Below are positions 40,977 through 50,240 of a stretch of 64,000 nt of DNA, piece by piece. The stretch is from Streptomyces spinoverrucosus (GTDB lineage Bacteria; Actinomycetota; Actinomycetes; Streptomycetales; Streptomycetaceae). Made by a program: the position numbers and the translations under genes. Numbering within the stretch: position 1 is the first letter of the stretch; each line of letters begins with the position of its first letter. The notes beneath the pieces were generated by a model, which worked only from the letters and a program-made list of their open reading frames with translations, did no database searches and was not told the DNA's origin. The stretch spans positions 1-64,000 of the forward strand of contig NZ_BJND01000008.1 of the NCBI RefSeq assembly GCF_006539505.1. The letters are read 5' to 3'.

Positions 40977-42152
40977 ATGGCCGCGTCCCCCACCATCACC
41001 GCCCCGCCCCACGCCCCCCTCCCCTCCGGCCCCGGGTGTCCGGAGCGGCCGTGCGTCACGGAGTTGCGGCTGTCCGCGTTCGCCGGGCACCGCGGGGCCC
41101 GGTTCCCGCTCGGGCCGTGCACGCTGCTCGCCGGGCCGAGCGGATCCGGCAAGACGACCGCGCTGCGGGCCTACGAGGCGCTGGCCCGGCTCGGCGGCGG
41201 CGCCCCGCTCGGGGACGTGTTCCCCGACCCGGTCGCCTGCGTGCCGGAGCGGGCCCGGCCGGACGCCCAGCGGCGGCGCGGTTTCCGGATCGGCTGTACG
41301 ACGGACGGTCCCGAGGGTCCGGTACGGCTCGACGTCGCCGTACAGGTCGAGCCCGAACTGCGCATCGTGGGCGAGCGGTTGACGTCCGGACGGCTCGTCC
41401 TGCTGGAGACGGCCCTGCGCGATCCCGGTCGGCGTGCCGTGCAGGCCGCGTGGCACACCGGGGGGTCGGCGCCCGTGACGCGGGCCCCGCTGCCCGACGA
41501 CCGGCTCGGCACCGCGCTGCTGCCGTTGCGCGTGGCGGGCAAGACCGACGGGCAGCGGCAGGTGCTCGCCGCCGCCGAGCAGATGGTCGTGGCGCTGCGG
41601 TCGGTGTTCGCCTGCGATCCGCTGCCCGAGCGGATGCGCACGCCGGTGCCTGCCGGTTCCGGACGGCTCCTCGGCGGCTGCGACAACCTCGCCGACGTCC
41701 TGTGGCGCACGCGGCAGGAGTGCGTGCGGCGGCACGGGCAGTTCGTCGCGGCGGTACGGGCCGGCTGCGCCGGGAGCGTGGCGGACGTACTCGCCGAACC
41801 GTCGGCCGACGGCACGATCCGGGGGAGCCTCGACCGCGGCGACGGCTACCGGACCGGCTTCGGGCGGCTGGGGGACGGGGAGTTGAGGTACCTCGCGCTC
41901 GCCCTGGTGCTGTTCACCGGGCCCGGCGTCCTGGAGGTGGACCCGGTCGGCGAGGTGCCCGCCGCGCTGCAGACGCTCACGGTGCTCGCCGACGGCTTCG
42001 ACCGCTCCCTGGACGTGCCGCAACGCACCGAACTGCTGCGGCTGGCGGCCCGGATGGGCGAGCGCGGGCACATCCGCTGCGTCGGCGCGGTGAGCGACGC
42101 CTCGTGGGCGGCGGGGGAGGACGGGATCACGGTGGTACACCTGAAGCCGTGA
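40977..42152 (+). CDS. AAA/ABC-type ATPase
   Basis: A 391-residue cytosolic ATPase. Walker A GPSGSGKTTALRAYEALARL is at about 43-62 and a Walker B/signature-like region near 300-330 (LGDGELRYLALALVLFTGPG, LEVDPVGE). It resembles RecF/SMC-like AAA_21 proteins. It is coupled to a MazG-like pyrophosphohydrolase by a GTGA overlap. Such pairings can be housekeeping or defence related. The sequence does not decide which. The start at ATG 40977 is chosen because upstream codons lose coding character. Confidence 0.8.
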   Translation: MAASPTITAPPHAPLPSGPGCPERPCVTELRLSAFAGHRGARFPLGPCTLLAGPSGSGKTTALRAYEALARLGGGAPLGDVFPDPVACVPERARPDAQRRRGFRIGCTTDGPEGPVRLDVAVQVEPELRIVGERLTSGRLVLLETALRDPGRRAVQAAWHTGGSAPVTRAPLPDDRLGTALLPLRVAGKTDGQRQVLAAAEQMVVALRSVFACDPLPERMRTPVPAGSGRLLGGCDNLADVLWRTRQECVRRHGQFVAAVRAGCAGSVADVLAEPSADGTIRGSLDRGDGYRTGFGRLGDGELRYLALALVLFTGPGVLEVDPVGEVPAALQTLTVLADGFDRSLDVPQRTELLRLAARMGERGHIRCVGAVSDASWAAGEDGITVVHLKP

Positions 42153-42502
42153 CAGCACAGTCAGCACATCCCGAACCGCCGGACCTCGCCGCGCTTCAGC
42201 GCAGGCTCGCCGCGTTCGCCGCCGCGCGCAACTGGCAGCCGTACCACACGCCCAAGAACCTGGTCGCCGCGCTCAGCGTCGAGGCCTCCGAACTCGTCGA
42301 GATCTTCCAGTGGTTGACGCCCGAGGAGTCGGCCCGCGTCATGGCCGACCCCGACACCGCGCACCGCGTCAGGGACGAGGTCGCCGATGTGCTGGCGTAT
42401 CTGCTCCAGCTGTGCGAGGTGCTCGGCATCGACCCGCTGGCCGCGCTCGCCGCGAAGATCGACCGCAACGAGGAGCGGTTCCCGGCGCCGGACGGTCCCT
42501 GA
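42149..42502 (+). CDS. MazG-like nucleotide pyrophosphohydrolase
   Basis: A 117-residue all-alpha NTP-PPase. It has AALQRRLAAFAAARNWQPYH, the metal-binding ExxE and ExxD helices in LSVEASELVEIFQW and RVRDEVADVLAYLLQL, and DRNEERFPAP at the end. It should hydrolyse (d)NTPs to NMP and pyrophosphate. Length matches the dCTPase/RS21-C6-like group. Starts with GTG inside the ATPase gene's stop. Confidence 0.9.
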   Translation: MTAQSAHPEPPDLAALQRRLAAFAAARNWQPYHTPKNLVAALSVEASELVEIFQWLTPEESARVMADPDTAHRVRDEVADVLAYLLQLCEVLGIDPLAALAAKIDRNEERFPAPDGP

Positions 42503-42572
42503 GCAACCAGCCCGGGAGGGCGCCGCTCCACTTTCACGCTCCGTATCCAAATTCCGAACTGAATCCGAATTG

Positions 42573-42581
42573 TTGTCCACA
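42573..42581 (+). promoter_or_regulatory. Single DnaA-box-like sequence
   Basis: TTGTCCACA, the preferred Streptomyces DnaA box, lies in a short AT-richer intergenic stretch 113 bases before the DUF6099 gene. No second box is near, so this is not an origin. It could bind DnaA as a regulator or be chance. Confidence 0.25.
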
Positions 42582-42693
42582 GATTTCCGTCTTCCACTGG
42601 CTTTTCGTCTCAGGCGCCCTCACGCTGGGTAGTGAACAAGGGAGTGCGGGCAGACGTGCGGAGAGAGCGCGTCGGGACAGACGGGGGCAGCGC

Positions 42694-43164
42694 ATGGACG
42701 CGGTGCGACTCATCCTGACGAGCAGGCGTGCCCTGGCGGGAAGCGGTGAGGTGGCCGAGATCATGACGGAGGTGTGGCAGGCGCAGGCCCTGGCCCAGGC
42801 GATCGGCAGCCGCCTCGCGGTCTTCGGCCCGCCCGAACTGCGCGGCGAGGCCCTGGGGTTGACCGAGCTGGCGGGCCGCGGCTGCGGCGTGCTGGACGCC
42901 CCGGAGCTGGCCCCCGGTGAGCTGCGCGCGGCCCAGCTCACCGAACTGGGCGACGCCCGCCAGGCCCTGCTCTATCTGGGCAGCCTGCTCGGCGAGGTGG
43001 GCATAGCCCTCGTCGGCATCACCTGCGCCGCCCCCGACGAGGGGACGTACTGGCAGTGCATGGAAGCCATCGACGCGGCGGACGAATCGAGGGACCGGGT
43101 CCTGGAGATGCTGCGCAAACTGGCGGACCGAGAGCAGACCGTGCCCGCACGGGAGGCGGGTTAG
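42694..43164 (+). CDS. DUF6099-family protein
   Basis: A 156-residue helical protein matching the Streptomyces DUF6099 pattern: MDAVRLILTSRRALAGSGEV, VWQAQALAQAIGSRLA, LGEVGIALVGITCAAPDEGT and YWQCMEAIDAADESRDRVLE. There is no membrane segment or signal peptide. Function unknown. The upstream 190 bases hold an AT-richer promoter region. Confidence 0.85.
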   Translation: MDAVRLILTSRRALAGSGEVAEIMTEVWQAQALAQAIGSRLAVFGPPELRGEALGLTELAGRGCGVLDAPELAPGELRAAQLTELGDARQALLYLGSLLGEVGIALVGITCAAPDEGTYWQCMEAIDAADESRDRVLEMLRKLADREQTVPAREAG

Positions 43165-43175
43165 GCTCCCCGCCC

Positions 43176-43382
43176 CTACACCCGCCCCAGCCCCTCCGGA
43201 GGCTCGACCCCCCGCTCCTCCGACGTCACCGGGGCCGGTCTGTTCGTGCCCGCCGCCTGAAGGTCCGCGTCCAGGGCCGACAGGTCCGCGTTCAGCGCCG
43301 CCATCAGCTCCTCCATCTGCTGCAACAGCCCCTTCGGCCGGGCGTCGCCCCCGCCCTGCTGCGGCACGGTCTCTTCGGACAT
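43176..43382 (-). CDS. Small coiled-coil protein
   Basis: A 68-residue protein from ATG 43382. It has a Gln/Gly-rich start (MSEETVPQQGGGDARPKG) and an amphipathic helix LLQQMEELMAALNADLSALD likely to form a coiled coil, then a Pro/Glu-rich end. It is convergent with the DUF6099 gene. Family not recognised. Confidence 0.6.
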   Translation of the reverse strand: MSEETVPQQGGGDARPKGLLQQMEELMAALNADLSALDADLQAAGTNRPAPVTSEERGVEPPEGLGRV

Positions 43383-43644
43383 GACGGCCTCCTCGGCCTG
43401 GCCCCCCGGGGAGGCCGGTGCGGGTGTCGCTCCGGTGTCGACGGCGTCGAGGGGCCGGTGCGGGCGCCGGGCGGTCCGGCTCCGCCCGAGCCAACGATCA
43501 CCACCCGAGCGGGTCACTGGCACCGGCGCGCACCCGTGAACGGGGTTGACGTATTTCACCCTCGGCGGGGAAGCGGCGGCGCCCCGCACGACGGCCGCCG
43601 GGACCGATGGGGCGCCCGGAATCCCGAACGGGCAGGATGGAGGC

Positions 43645-44568
43645 ATGGATCTTCGAATCTTCACCGAGCCCCAGCAGGGGGCGACCTACGACACCCTGCT
43701 CACCGTCGCGAAGGCCACCGAGGACCTCGGCTTCGATGCCTTCTTCCGCTCCGACCATTACTTGAAGATGGGCTCCGTGGACGGCCTGCCCGGCCCCACC
43801 GACGCCTGGATCACCCTCGCCGGACTGGCCCGTGAGACCCGGCGCATCCGGCTCGGCACGCTGATGACCGCCGGCACCTTCCGGCTGCCCGGCGTGCTCG
43901 CCATCCAGGTCGCGCAGGTCGACCAGATGTCCGGCGGCCGGATCGAACTCGGCCTGGGCGCGGGCTGGTTCGAGCAGGAGCACACGGCGTACGGCATCCC
44001 CTTCCCGAAGGAGAAGTTCGGCCGCCTCGAAGAGCAGCTGGCGATCGTCACCGGGCTGTGGGCCACGGAGGTCGGCCGGACCTTCGACTTCCAGGGCACG
44101 TACTACGAGCTCAAGGACTCGCCCGCGCTGCCCAAGCCCACCCAGCCGAAGATCCCGGTCCTCATCGGCGGCCACGGCGCGACCCGCACGCCCAAGCTGG
44201 CCGCCAAGTACGCCGACGAGTTCAACATGCCGTTCGCCTCCGTCGAGGACAGCGAGCGCCAGTTCGGCCGGGTCCGCGCCGCCGCCGAGGAGGCGGGCCG
44301 CAAGGGCGACGACCTCGTCTACTCCAACGCCCTCGTCGTCTGCGTCGGCAAGGACGACCAGGAGGTCGCCCGCCGCGCCGCCGCGATCGGCCGCGAGGTC
44401 GACGAGCTGAAGCTCAACGGCCTGGCCGGTTCCCCGGCCGAGGTCGTCGACAAGATCGGCCGTTATGCCGAGATCGGCTCCAGCCGTCTCTACCTCCAGC
44501 TCCTCGACCTGCACGACCTGGACCACCTGGAGCTGATCTCCGCCCAGGTCCAGTCGCAGCTGTCGTAA
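43645..44568 (+). CDS. LLM-class F420-dependent oxidoreductase
   Basis: A 307-residue luciferase-like TIM-barrel protein. Motifs include DAFFRSDHYLKMGSVDGLPG, RLGTLMTAGTFRLPGVLAIQ, GGRIELGLGAGWFEQEHTAY and IPVLIGGHGATRTPKLAAKY. These are typical of actinomycete F420-dependent oxidoreductases. It would transfer hydride between coenzyme F420 and an unknown substrate. The ATG at 43645 has GGATGGAGG directly upstream. It stands alone. Confidence 0.92.
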   Translation: MDLRIFTEPQQGATYDTLLTVAKATEDLGFDAFFRSDHYLKMGSVDGLPGPTDAWITLAGLARETRRIRLGTLMTAGTFRLPGVLAIQVAQVDQMSGGRIELGLGAGWFEQEHTAYGIPFPKEKFGRLEEQLAIVTGLWATEVGRTFDFQGTYYELKDSPALPKPTQPKIPVLIGGHGATRTPKLAAKYADEFNMPFASVEDSERQFGRVRAAAEEAGRKGDDLVYSNALVVCVGKDDQEVARRAAAIGREVDELKLNGLAGSPAEVVDKIGRYAEIGSSRLYLQLLDLHDLDHLELISAQVQSQLS

Positions 44569-44610
44569 GGCCACCCGAGGCCGGGGCCGCCGACCCCGCC
44601 GCCGCGTCCC

Positions 44611-45093
44611 TCATCCCTTCCGCCCCTGCTCCCGCGCCTTCAGCTCGGACACATACCCCGCCCCGACCGCGAGCAGGGCCGAGGACAGGGCGAGGAACGC
44701 GACGGCGGGGTTGACGTATCCCGGGACCCCGGCCGCGTAGCTCTCGCCCGTCTTCGTGTGGCACATCAGCCGGATCGGGACCACGTGCACGCTGGCGCGC
44801 AGCGTCACTGCCGCCTTCTCCGGGCCCCCGGCCGCCAGGCACGGGCGGATCGGCGAGGAGCTCGTACCACCGTCCTCCACCTCCATATGCGCCCCGAACA
44901 CATGCAGCGCCCCCCAGGAGTACAGCGCGGCGGTCGCGGCTCCGGCGAGGGCGGCGCCGAAGCGGAACCGCGTGGCCCTGTCCGCCCGACGGATGCCCTG
45001 AGCGGAGAGGCTGCTGAAGGCGTAGCCGCACAGGCCGAACGCGGTGATCGCACCGACCATGATCAGCAGCAGGAGCAGGAACCAGTCGCCCAT
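44611..45093 (-). CDS. Membrane protein with three predicted helices
   Basis: A 160-residue protein. Residues 4-24 (WFLLLLLIMVGAITAFGLCG), 45-66 and 130-150 (AVAFLALSSALLAVGAGYVS) are hydrophobic. The loop between the second and third helices contains two Cys (IRPCLAAG, RLMCHTKTG) that could form a disulphide outside the cell. Its ATG overlaps the last base of the upstream lipoprotein stop, so the two are co-translated. Function unknown. Confidence 0.75.
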   Translation of the reverse strand: MGDWFLLLLLIMVGAITAFGLCGYAFSSLSAQGIRRADRATRFRFGAALAGAATAALYSWGALHVFGAHMEVEDGGTSSSPIRPCLAAGGPEKAAVTLRASVHVVPIRLMCHTKTGESYAAGVPGYVNPAVAFLALSSALLAVGAGYVSELKAREQGRKG

Positions 45094-45947
45094 CAGGTCC
45101 CCGGCCTCTCCTGCTGCCGTTCCTGCTCCTCCTTCTGCCAGGCGCCCACCCCGAGCTTCCCCGTCGTCCCCAGATCCAGTTCCGGGACCACCGTCACGGG
45201 CGCGGCGCCGGGCTTCGCCCAGGTCCGCACGTAGGGGGCGTTGACCGCCTCGCCGAACTGCGTGGTGTTGCGCCAGACCAGACCGGCCCAGGCGCGCTCG
45301 CCGGGCGCCAGGGTCAGCGGCCGGGGCGGGGCGTCGGCCCCCGTGCCGGAGGCTATGGCATCCCCGCCCTTGAGGATCCGCACGCCCTCGACGGGCTCGT
45401 GCTCCTCGTCGAGGATCTGGACCTTCGGGTAGCCGTTGAGCTGGTACGGCTCGGTGCCGCAGTTCTCCAGGTGCAGGCCCACGACCCGCAGCCCCATCGC
45501 GGCGTTGCCCTCATCGGCGTACACCCGCACCCCCGAGGACGGGCACGCGCCTCCGGCGGAGGGGGCCTCGGCGGTGGGGACGCTCCTGACCATGGAGATC
45601 GAGACCCGTTCCCCGCCGCCGGTCATGACGACGGTCCGGCGCACCGGGCGACCCGGCTCCACCGACTCCACGGTCTCCTCCCCGGTGGACATCACCTCAC
45701 CCGTCTCCTTCGTGAAAGCCAAGGAGACGGTGTACGTGAAGGGTTCGGTCCCGTCGTGAGTGATCTCGAACTCGACGCGGTCGCACGCGGCGCCGCGCAG
45801 GCCGGTGATCCTGACCCCGCCCCGCTCCGTCCACGACGGGTCGGCAGGGCAGGAGGAGGCCGCGTCGCCGCTCGGCGAAGCGGCTTGCTGGGTGCCGCAC
45901 GCCGTGAGCAGCAGCAGGGCGGAGGCGGGGAGAAGGAGGGAGCGCAT
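45093..45947 (-). CDS. DUF4232-type lipoprotein
   Basis: A 284-residue exported protein with a signal peptide and lipobox LLLLTACGTQ (Cys near 17). A DUF4232-like beta-sandwich fills the C-terminal half: GACPSSGVRVYADEGNAAMG, HLENCGTEPYQLNGYPKVQI, LTLAPGERAWAGLVWRNTTQ. Paired Cys residues are likely disulphide-bonded. The role of DUF4232 proteins is not known. Operon with the small membrane protein. Confidence 0.85.
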   Translation of the reverse strand: MRSLLLPASALLLLTACGTQQAASPSGDAASSCPADPSWTERGGVRITGLRGAACDRVEFEITHDGTEPFTYTVSLAFTKETGEVMSTGEETVESVEPGRPVRRTVVMTGGGERVSISMVRSVPTAEAPSAGGACPSSGVRVYADEGNAAMGLRVVGLHLENCGTEPYQLNGYPKVQILDEEHEPVEGVRILKGGDAIASGTGADAPPRPLTLAPGERAWAGLVWRNTTQFGEAVNAPYVRTWAKPGAAPVTVVPELDLGTTGKLGVGAWQKEEQERQQERPGT

Positions 45948-46142
45948 CCGCCGAGTCGATCAGTACCGGCCCCGTGGAGCTGTGACGGAAGCCACCCCTC
46001 CGGTCACAGCCCTGTCACAGCCGAGCGGTGCCCGGCCCCGCCCGAGCGGAAAATCCCAGGTGGTGCCGCTCTGTTGTCTGTACGTTGTCAGGGACCCGCG
46101 GGCGCGCATACCCGCACTTCAGACCCTTTCGAGGCAACCACC

Positions 46143-47600
46143 GTGTTCCTGACGATCAGTACCACCGGCACCCAAGAACGCCCCGCGACCGACCTCGGGT
46201 TCCTGCTGCACAAGCATCCCGGCAAGGCGCAGGCGTTCTCCACCTCCTACGGCACGGCGCACGTCCTCTACCCCGAGGCCGACGCCCAACGCTGCACGGC
46301 GGCGCTGCTGCTGGAGGTGGACGCGGTGGCACTGGTCCGGCGCGGCAAGGGCAAGGGCCGGGGCGGCGCACCCGACGCGGCCCTGGCGCAGTACGTCAAC
46401 GACCGCCCGTACGCGGCCTCCTCGCTGCTCGCCGTCGCGCTGAGCGGCGTCTTCTCCAGCGCGATGCGCGGGGTGTGCAACGCCCGCCCGGAGCGCGCCG
46501 CCGAGCCGCTCCCGCTGCGCATCGAGGTACCCGCGCTGCCCGCACGCGGCGGCCCGGATCTCGTACGAGGCCTCTTCGAGCCGCTCGGGTGGGCGGTCAC
46601 GGCCGAACCCGTGCCGCTGGACACCGAGTTCCCGCAGTGGGGCGACTCGCGGTACGTGCGGCTCGTCCTGGAGTCCGAGGCGCTGACCCTCGCCGCCGCC
46701 CTGCGCCACCTGTACGTCCTGCTGCCCGTCCTCGACGACGCCAAGCACTACTGGGTCTCCTCCGACGAGGTCGACAAGCTGCTGCGGGCCGGTGAGGGCT
46801 GGCTGCCGGACCACCCGGAACAGAAGCTGATCACCAGCCGTTACCTCTCGCGGCGCTGGTCGCTGACCCGCGAGGCGATGGAACGCCTGGAGCTGGTTCG
46901 GCTGGCCGAGGCCGACGACAGCGAGGTCGAGGACCTCGACAACGCGGTCGAGGCCGAGACCGAGCAGGAGGAGAAGCCGACGCCGCTCGCCGTGCAGCGG
47001 CGGGAGGCGATCGTGGCCGCGCTCCAGGAGTCCGGTGCCGCCCGGGTCCTCGACCTCGGCTGCGGGCAGGGCCAGTTGGTGCAGACGCTGCTCAAGGACG
47101 TGCGGTTCACCGAGATCGTCGGTGTCGACGTGTCGATGCGGGCGCTCACCATCGCCTCCCGGCGGCTGAAGCTGGACCGCATGGGGGAGCGGCAGGCCGC
47201 GCGCGTCAAGCTCTTCCAGAGCTCGCTCGCCTACACCGACAACCGGCTCAAGGGCTATGACGCCGCCGTGCTCAGCGAAGTCATCGAGCACCTCGACCTG
47301 CCCCGGCTGCCCGCCCTGGAGTACGCCGTGTTCGGCGCCGCGCACCCCCGCACGGTCCTCGTGACCACCCCCAACGTCGAGTACAACGTCCGCTGGGAGA
47401 CCCTCCCGGCCGGGCACGTCCGGCACGGCGACCACCGCTTCGAGTGGACCCGCGAGGAGTTCCGCGCCTGGGCGGACGCGGTCACCGAACGGCACGGATA
47501 CGACGTCGAGTTCAGGCCGGTCGGACCGGACGACCCGGAGGTCGGCCCGCCCACACAGATGGCCGTTTTCACCATGCGCAAGGAGGCGAAGGCAGCATGA
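46143..47600 (+). CDS. hen1: RNA 3'-terminal ribose 2'-O-methyltransferase Hen1
   Basis: A 485-residue bacterial Hen1. The N-terminal domain (about 1-230) is the Hen1-specific region. The C-terminal methyltransferase has the SAM motif VLDLGCGQGQLVQTLL (about 302) and the metal-binding EVIEHLD (about 378), with a later His in HGDHRFEW (about 431). It methylates the 2'-OH of the 3'-terminal nucleotide at the break so that repaired RNA resists renewed cleavage at the same site. GTG start. The stop overlaps the start of pnkp, the partner it acts with as a Pnkp-Hen1 heterotetramer in characterised bacteria. Confidence 0.95.
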   Translation: MFLTISTTGTQERPATDLGFLLHKHPGKAQAFSTSYGTAHVLYPEADAQRCTAALLLEVDAVALVRRGKGKGRGGAPDAALAQYVNDRPYAASSLLAVALSGVFSSAMRGVCNARPERAAEPLPLRIEVPALPARGGPDLVRGLFEPLGWAVTAEPVPLDTEFPQWGDSRYVRLVLESEALTLAAALRHLYVLLPVLDDAKHYWVSSDEVDKLLRAGEGWLPDHPEQKLITSRYLSRRWSLTREAMERLELVRLAEADDSEVEDLDNAVEAETEQEEKPTPLAVQRREAIVAALQESGAARVLDLGCGQGQLVQTLLKDVRFTEIVGVDVSMRALTIASRRLKLDRMGERQAARVKLFQSSLAYTDNRLKGYDAAVLSEVIEHLDLPRLPALEYAVFGAAHPRTVLVTTPNVEYNVRWETLPAGHVRHGDHRFEWTREEFRAWADAVTERHGYDVEFRPVGPDDPEVGPPTQMAVFTMRKEAKAA

Positions 47601-50137
47601 CCGAGACGCACAAGGGCCGTGTCCTGCCCGTCACCGACCTCTCCCTCGTGGTCCTCGTCGGCGCCTCCGGCTCCGGCAAGTCCACCTTCGCCCGCAAGCA
47701 CTTCAAGCCCACCGAGGTGATCTCCTCCGATTTCTGCCGCGGCCTCGTCTCCGACGACGAGAACGACCAGAGCGCCAGCCGCGACGCCTTCGACGTCCTG
47801 CACTACATCGCGGGCAAGCGCCTGGCCGCCGGCCGGCGCACGGTCGTCGACGCGACCAGCGTGCAGTCGGACGCCCGGCGGCAGCTGATCGAGCTGGCCC
47901 GGGAGTACGACGTGCTGCCCATCGCCATCGTGCTCGACGTGCCCGAGGAGGTGTGCGCCGAGCGCAACGCCGCCCGCACCGACCGGGCCGACATGCCGCG
48001 CCGGGTGATCCAGCGGCACATCCGCGAACTCCGCCGCTCCATACGCCACCTGGAGCGCGAGGGCTTCCGCAAGGTGCACGTCCTGCGCGGTGTGGCGGAC
48101 GTGGAGAGCGCCACCGTCGTCACCGAGAAGCGCTTCAACGACCTCACCCACCTCACCGGCCCGTTCGACATCATCGGCGACATCCACGGCTGCTCCGCCG
48201 AACTGGAGTCGCTGCTGGGCAAGTTGGGCTACGTCGACGGAGTGCACCCCGACGGCCGTACGGCGGTCTTCGTCGGCGACCTCGTCGACCGCGGCCCGGA
48301 CAGCCCCGGTGTGCTGCGCCGCGTGATGTCCATGGTGACGTCCGGCAACGCGCTCTGCGTGCCCGGCAACCACGAGAACAAGTACGGGCGTTACCTCAAG
48401 GGCCGCAAGGTCCAGCACACCCACGGGCTCGCCGAGACGATCGCGCAGATGGAGGGCGAGAGCGAGGAGTTCAAGCAGCAGGTACGGGAGTTCCTCGACG
48501 GACTGGTCAGCCACTACGTCCTCGACGGCGGACGGCTGGTCGTCTGCCACGCCGGTCTGCCGGAGAAGTACCACGGCCGCACCTCCGGCCGGGTCCGCTC
48601 GCACGCGCTGTACGGCGACACGACCGGCGAGACCGACGAGTTCGGGCTGCCGGTGCGCTACCCGTGGGCGGAGGACTACCGGGGCCGGGCGGCCGTGGTG
48701 TACGGCCACACCCCCGTCCCGGAGGCCACCTGGCTGAACAACACCATCTGCCTGGACACCGGCGCCGTTTTCGGCGGCAAGCTCACCGCGCTGCGCTGGC
48801 CGGAGCGGGAACTGGTCGACGTACCGGCGGAGAAGGTCTGGTACGAGCCGGTCAAGCCGCTGCGCTCCGAGGCGCCGGGCGGGCAGGACGGGCGGCCGCT
48901 GGACCTGGCGGACGTACAGGGCCGGCGGGTCGTGGAGACCCGGTACGCCGGGCGGATCTCCGTCCGTGAGGAGAACGCGGCGGCGGCCCTGGAGGTGATG
49001 AGCCGTTTCGCGGTCGACCCGCGGCTGCTGCCGTACCTCCCGCCGACGATGGCTCCGACGGCGACCTCCCACATCGAGGGCTATCTGGAGCACCCGGCCG
49101 AGGCCTTCGCGCAGTACAAGGACGACGGTGTCGCGCGGGTCGTGTGCGAGGAGAAGCACATGGGCTCGCGGGCGGTGGCGCTGGTGTGCCGGGACGCGGA
49201 GGCGGCGCGGAAGCGGTTCGGGGTGGATGGACCCACGGGGTCGCTGTACACCCGGACCGGCCGCCCGTTCTTCGACGACGAGTCGGTCACCGAGGAGATC
49301 CTCGGGCGGCTCAGGTCTGCGGTCGAGTCGGCGGGCCTGTTCGCGGAGCTGGACACGGAGTGGCTGCTGCTCGACGCGGAGCTGATGCCGTGGTCGCTGA
49401 AGGCGTCCGGGCTGCTGCGCAGTCAGTACGCGGCGGTCGGCGCCGCCTCCGGAGCCGTGTTCCCGGGTGCGCTGGCCGCCCTGGAGGGCGCGGCGGCACG
49501 CGGCGTCGACGTCACCGGCCTGCTGACGCGCCAGCGGGAACGGGCGGCCGACGCGGCCGCGTTCACCGAGGCGTACCGGCGCTACTGCTGGACCACGGAC
49601 GGCCTGGACGGCGTACGCCTGGCCCCGTTCCAGATCCTGGCCGTACAGGGCCGCAGCCTCGCCGCGCTGCCGCACGACGAGCAGCTCACCCTGCTCGACC
49701 GCCTCGTAGAGCACGACGGCACGGGTCTGCTGCAGACCACCCGGCGGCTGTACGTCGACACCGGCGACCCCGAGTCGGTCCAGGCGGGCATCGACTGGTG
49801 GCTGGAGATGACCGGCCGGGGCGGCGAGGGCATGGTCGTCAAGCCGCTCGGCGCCGTGGTGCGCAGCGAGGAGGGGCGTCTGGTGCAGCCCGGCATCAAG
49901 TGCCGGGGCCGTGAGTACCTGCGGATCATCTACGGTCCCGAGTACACCCGCCCGGACAACCTGGCCCGGCTGCGCTCCCGGTTCCTGAACCACAAGCGGT
50001 CGCTGGCACTGCGCGAGTACGCGCTCGGCCTGGAGGCCCTGGACCGGTTGGCCGAGGGCGAGCCGCTGTGGCGGGTGCACGAGGCGGTGTTCGGGGTGCT
50101 GGCCCTGGAGTCGGAGCCGGTGGACCCGCGGCTGTAG
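47597..50137 (+). CDS. pnkp: Polynucleotide kinase-phosphatase-ligase Pnkp
   Basis: An 846-residue three-domain RNA end-healing and sealing enzyme. The 5'-OH kinase has the P-loop VLVGASGSGKST at about 20-31. The 2',3'-phosphatase (about 185-450) has DIIGDIHGC, VGDLVDRGPDSP, GNHENKYG and VYGHTP. The ligase domain has the adenylylated Lys in EEKHMGSRAVAL (about 521) and late motifs EGMVVKPLG and GIKCRGREYLRIIYG. All motifs look intact. It is ATGA-coupled to hen1, forming the complete Pnkp/Hen1 repair module. A strong terminator follows. Confidence 0.95.
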   Translation: MTETHKGRVLPVTDLSLVVLVGASGSGKSTFARKHFKPTEVISSDFCRGLVSDDENDQSASRDAFDVLHYIAGKRLAAGRRTVVDATSVQSDARRQLIELAREYDVLPIAIVLDVPEEVCAERNAARTDRADMPRRVIQRHIRELRRSIRHLEREGFRKVHVLRGVADVESATVVTEKRFNDLTHLTGPFDIIGDIHGCSAELESLLGKLGYVDGVHPDGRTAVFVGDLVDRGPDSPGVLRRVMSMVTSGNALCVPGNHENKYGRYLKGRKVQHTHGLAETIAQMEGESEEFKQQVREFLDGLVSHYVLDGGRLVVCHAGLPEKYHGRTSGRVRSHALYGDTTGETDEFGLPVRYPWAEDYRGRAAVVYGHTPVPEATWLNNTICLDTGAVFGGKLTALRWPERELVDVPAEKVWYEPVKPLRSEAPGGQDGRPLDLADVQGRRVVETRYAGRISVREENAAAALEVMSRFAVDPRLLPYLPPTMAPTATSHIEGYLEHPAEAFAQYKDDGVARVVCEEKHMGSRAVALVCRDAEAARKRFGVDGPTGSLYTRTGRPFFDDESVTEEILGRLRSAVESAGLFAELDTEWLLLDAELMPWSLKASGLLRSQYAAVGAASGAVFPGALAALEGAAARGVDVTGLLTRQRERAADAAAFTEAYRRYCWTTDGLDGVRLAPFQILAVQGRSLAALPHDEQLTLLDRLVEHDGTGLLQTTRRLYVDTGDPESVQAGIDWWLEMTGRGGEGMVVKPLGAVVRSEEGRLVQPGIKCRGREYLRIIYGPEYTRPDNLARLRSRFLNHKRSLALREYALGLEALDRLAEGEPLWRVHEAVFGVLALESEPVDPRL

Positions 50138-50192
50138 GGCCTGTCCGGCGGATCATCCCGGAAGACGCGGGACCTGATCCGCCGGACAGCCC
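50137..50192 (+). terminator. Strong hairpin terminator after pnkp
   Basis: The arms 50137-50155 and 50175-50192 (core CTGTCCGGCGGATCA against TGATCCGCCGGACAG) pair with one bulge. The loop itself contains a TCCCG/CGGGA mini-stem. It begins at the pnkp stop codon and precedes the arginine genes. Confidence 0.75.
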
Positions 50193-50240
50193 TGGCCGAA
50201 AGAGGGGGTGAACAGGAGCGCGAATGGTCAGGATGGAGGC

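Noticed and set aside
42573..42581. Replication origin
   Set aside because: Only one DnaA-box-like sequence, with no cluster and no dnaA/dnaN genes nearby.
47255..50080. 941-codon open frame on the - strand opposite pnkp
   Set aside because: Antisense shadow: composition is Gly/Val/Arg/Gln noise while the + strand encodes every Pnkp motif.
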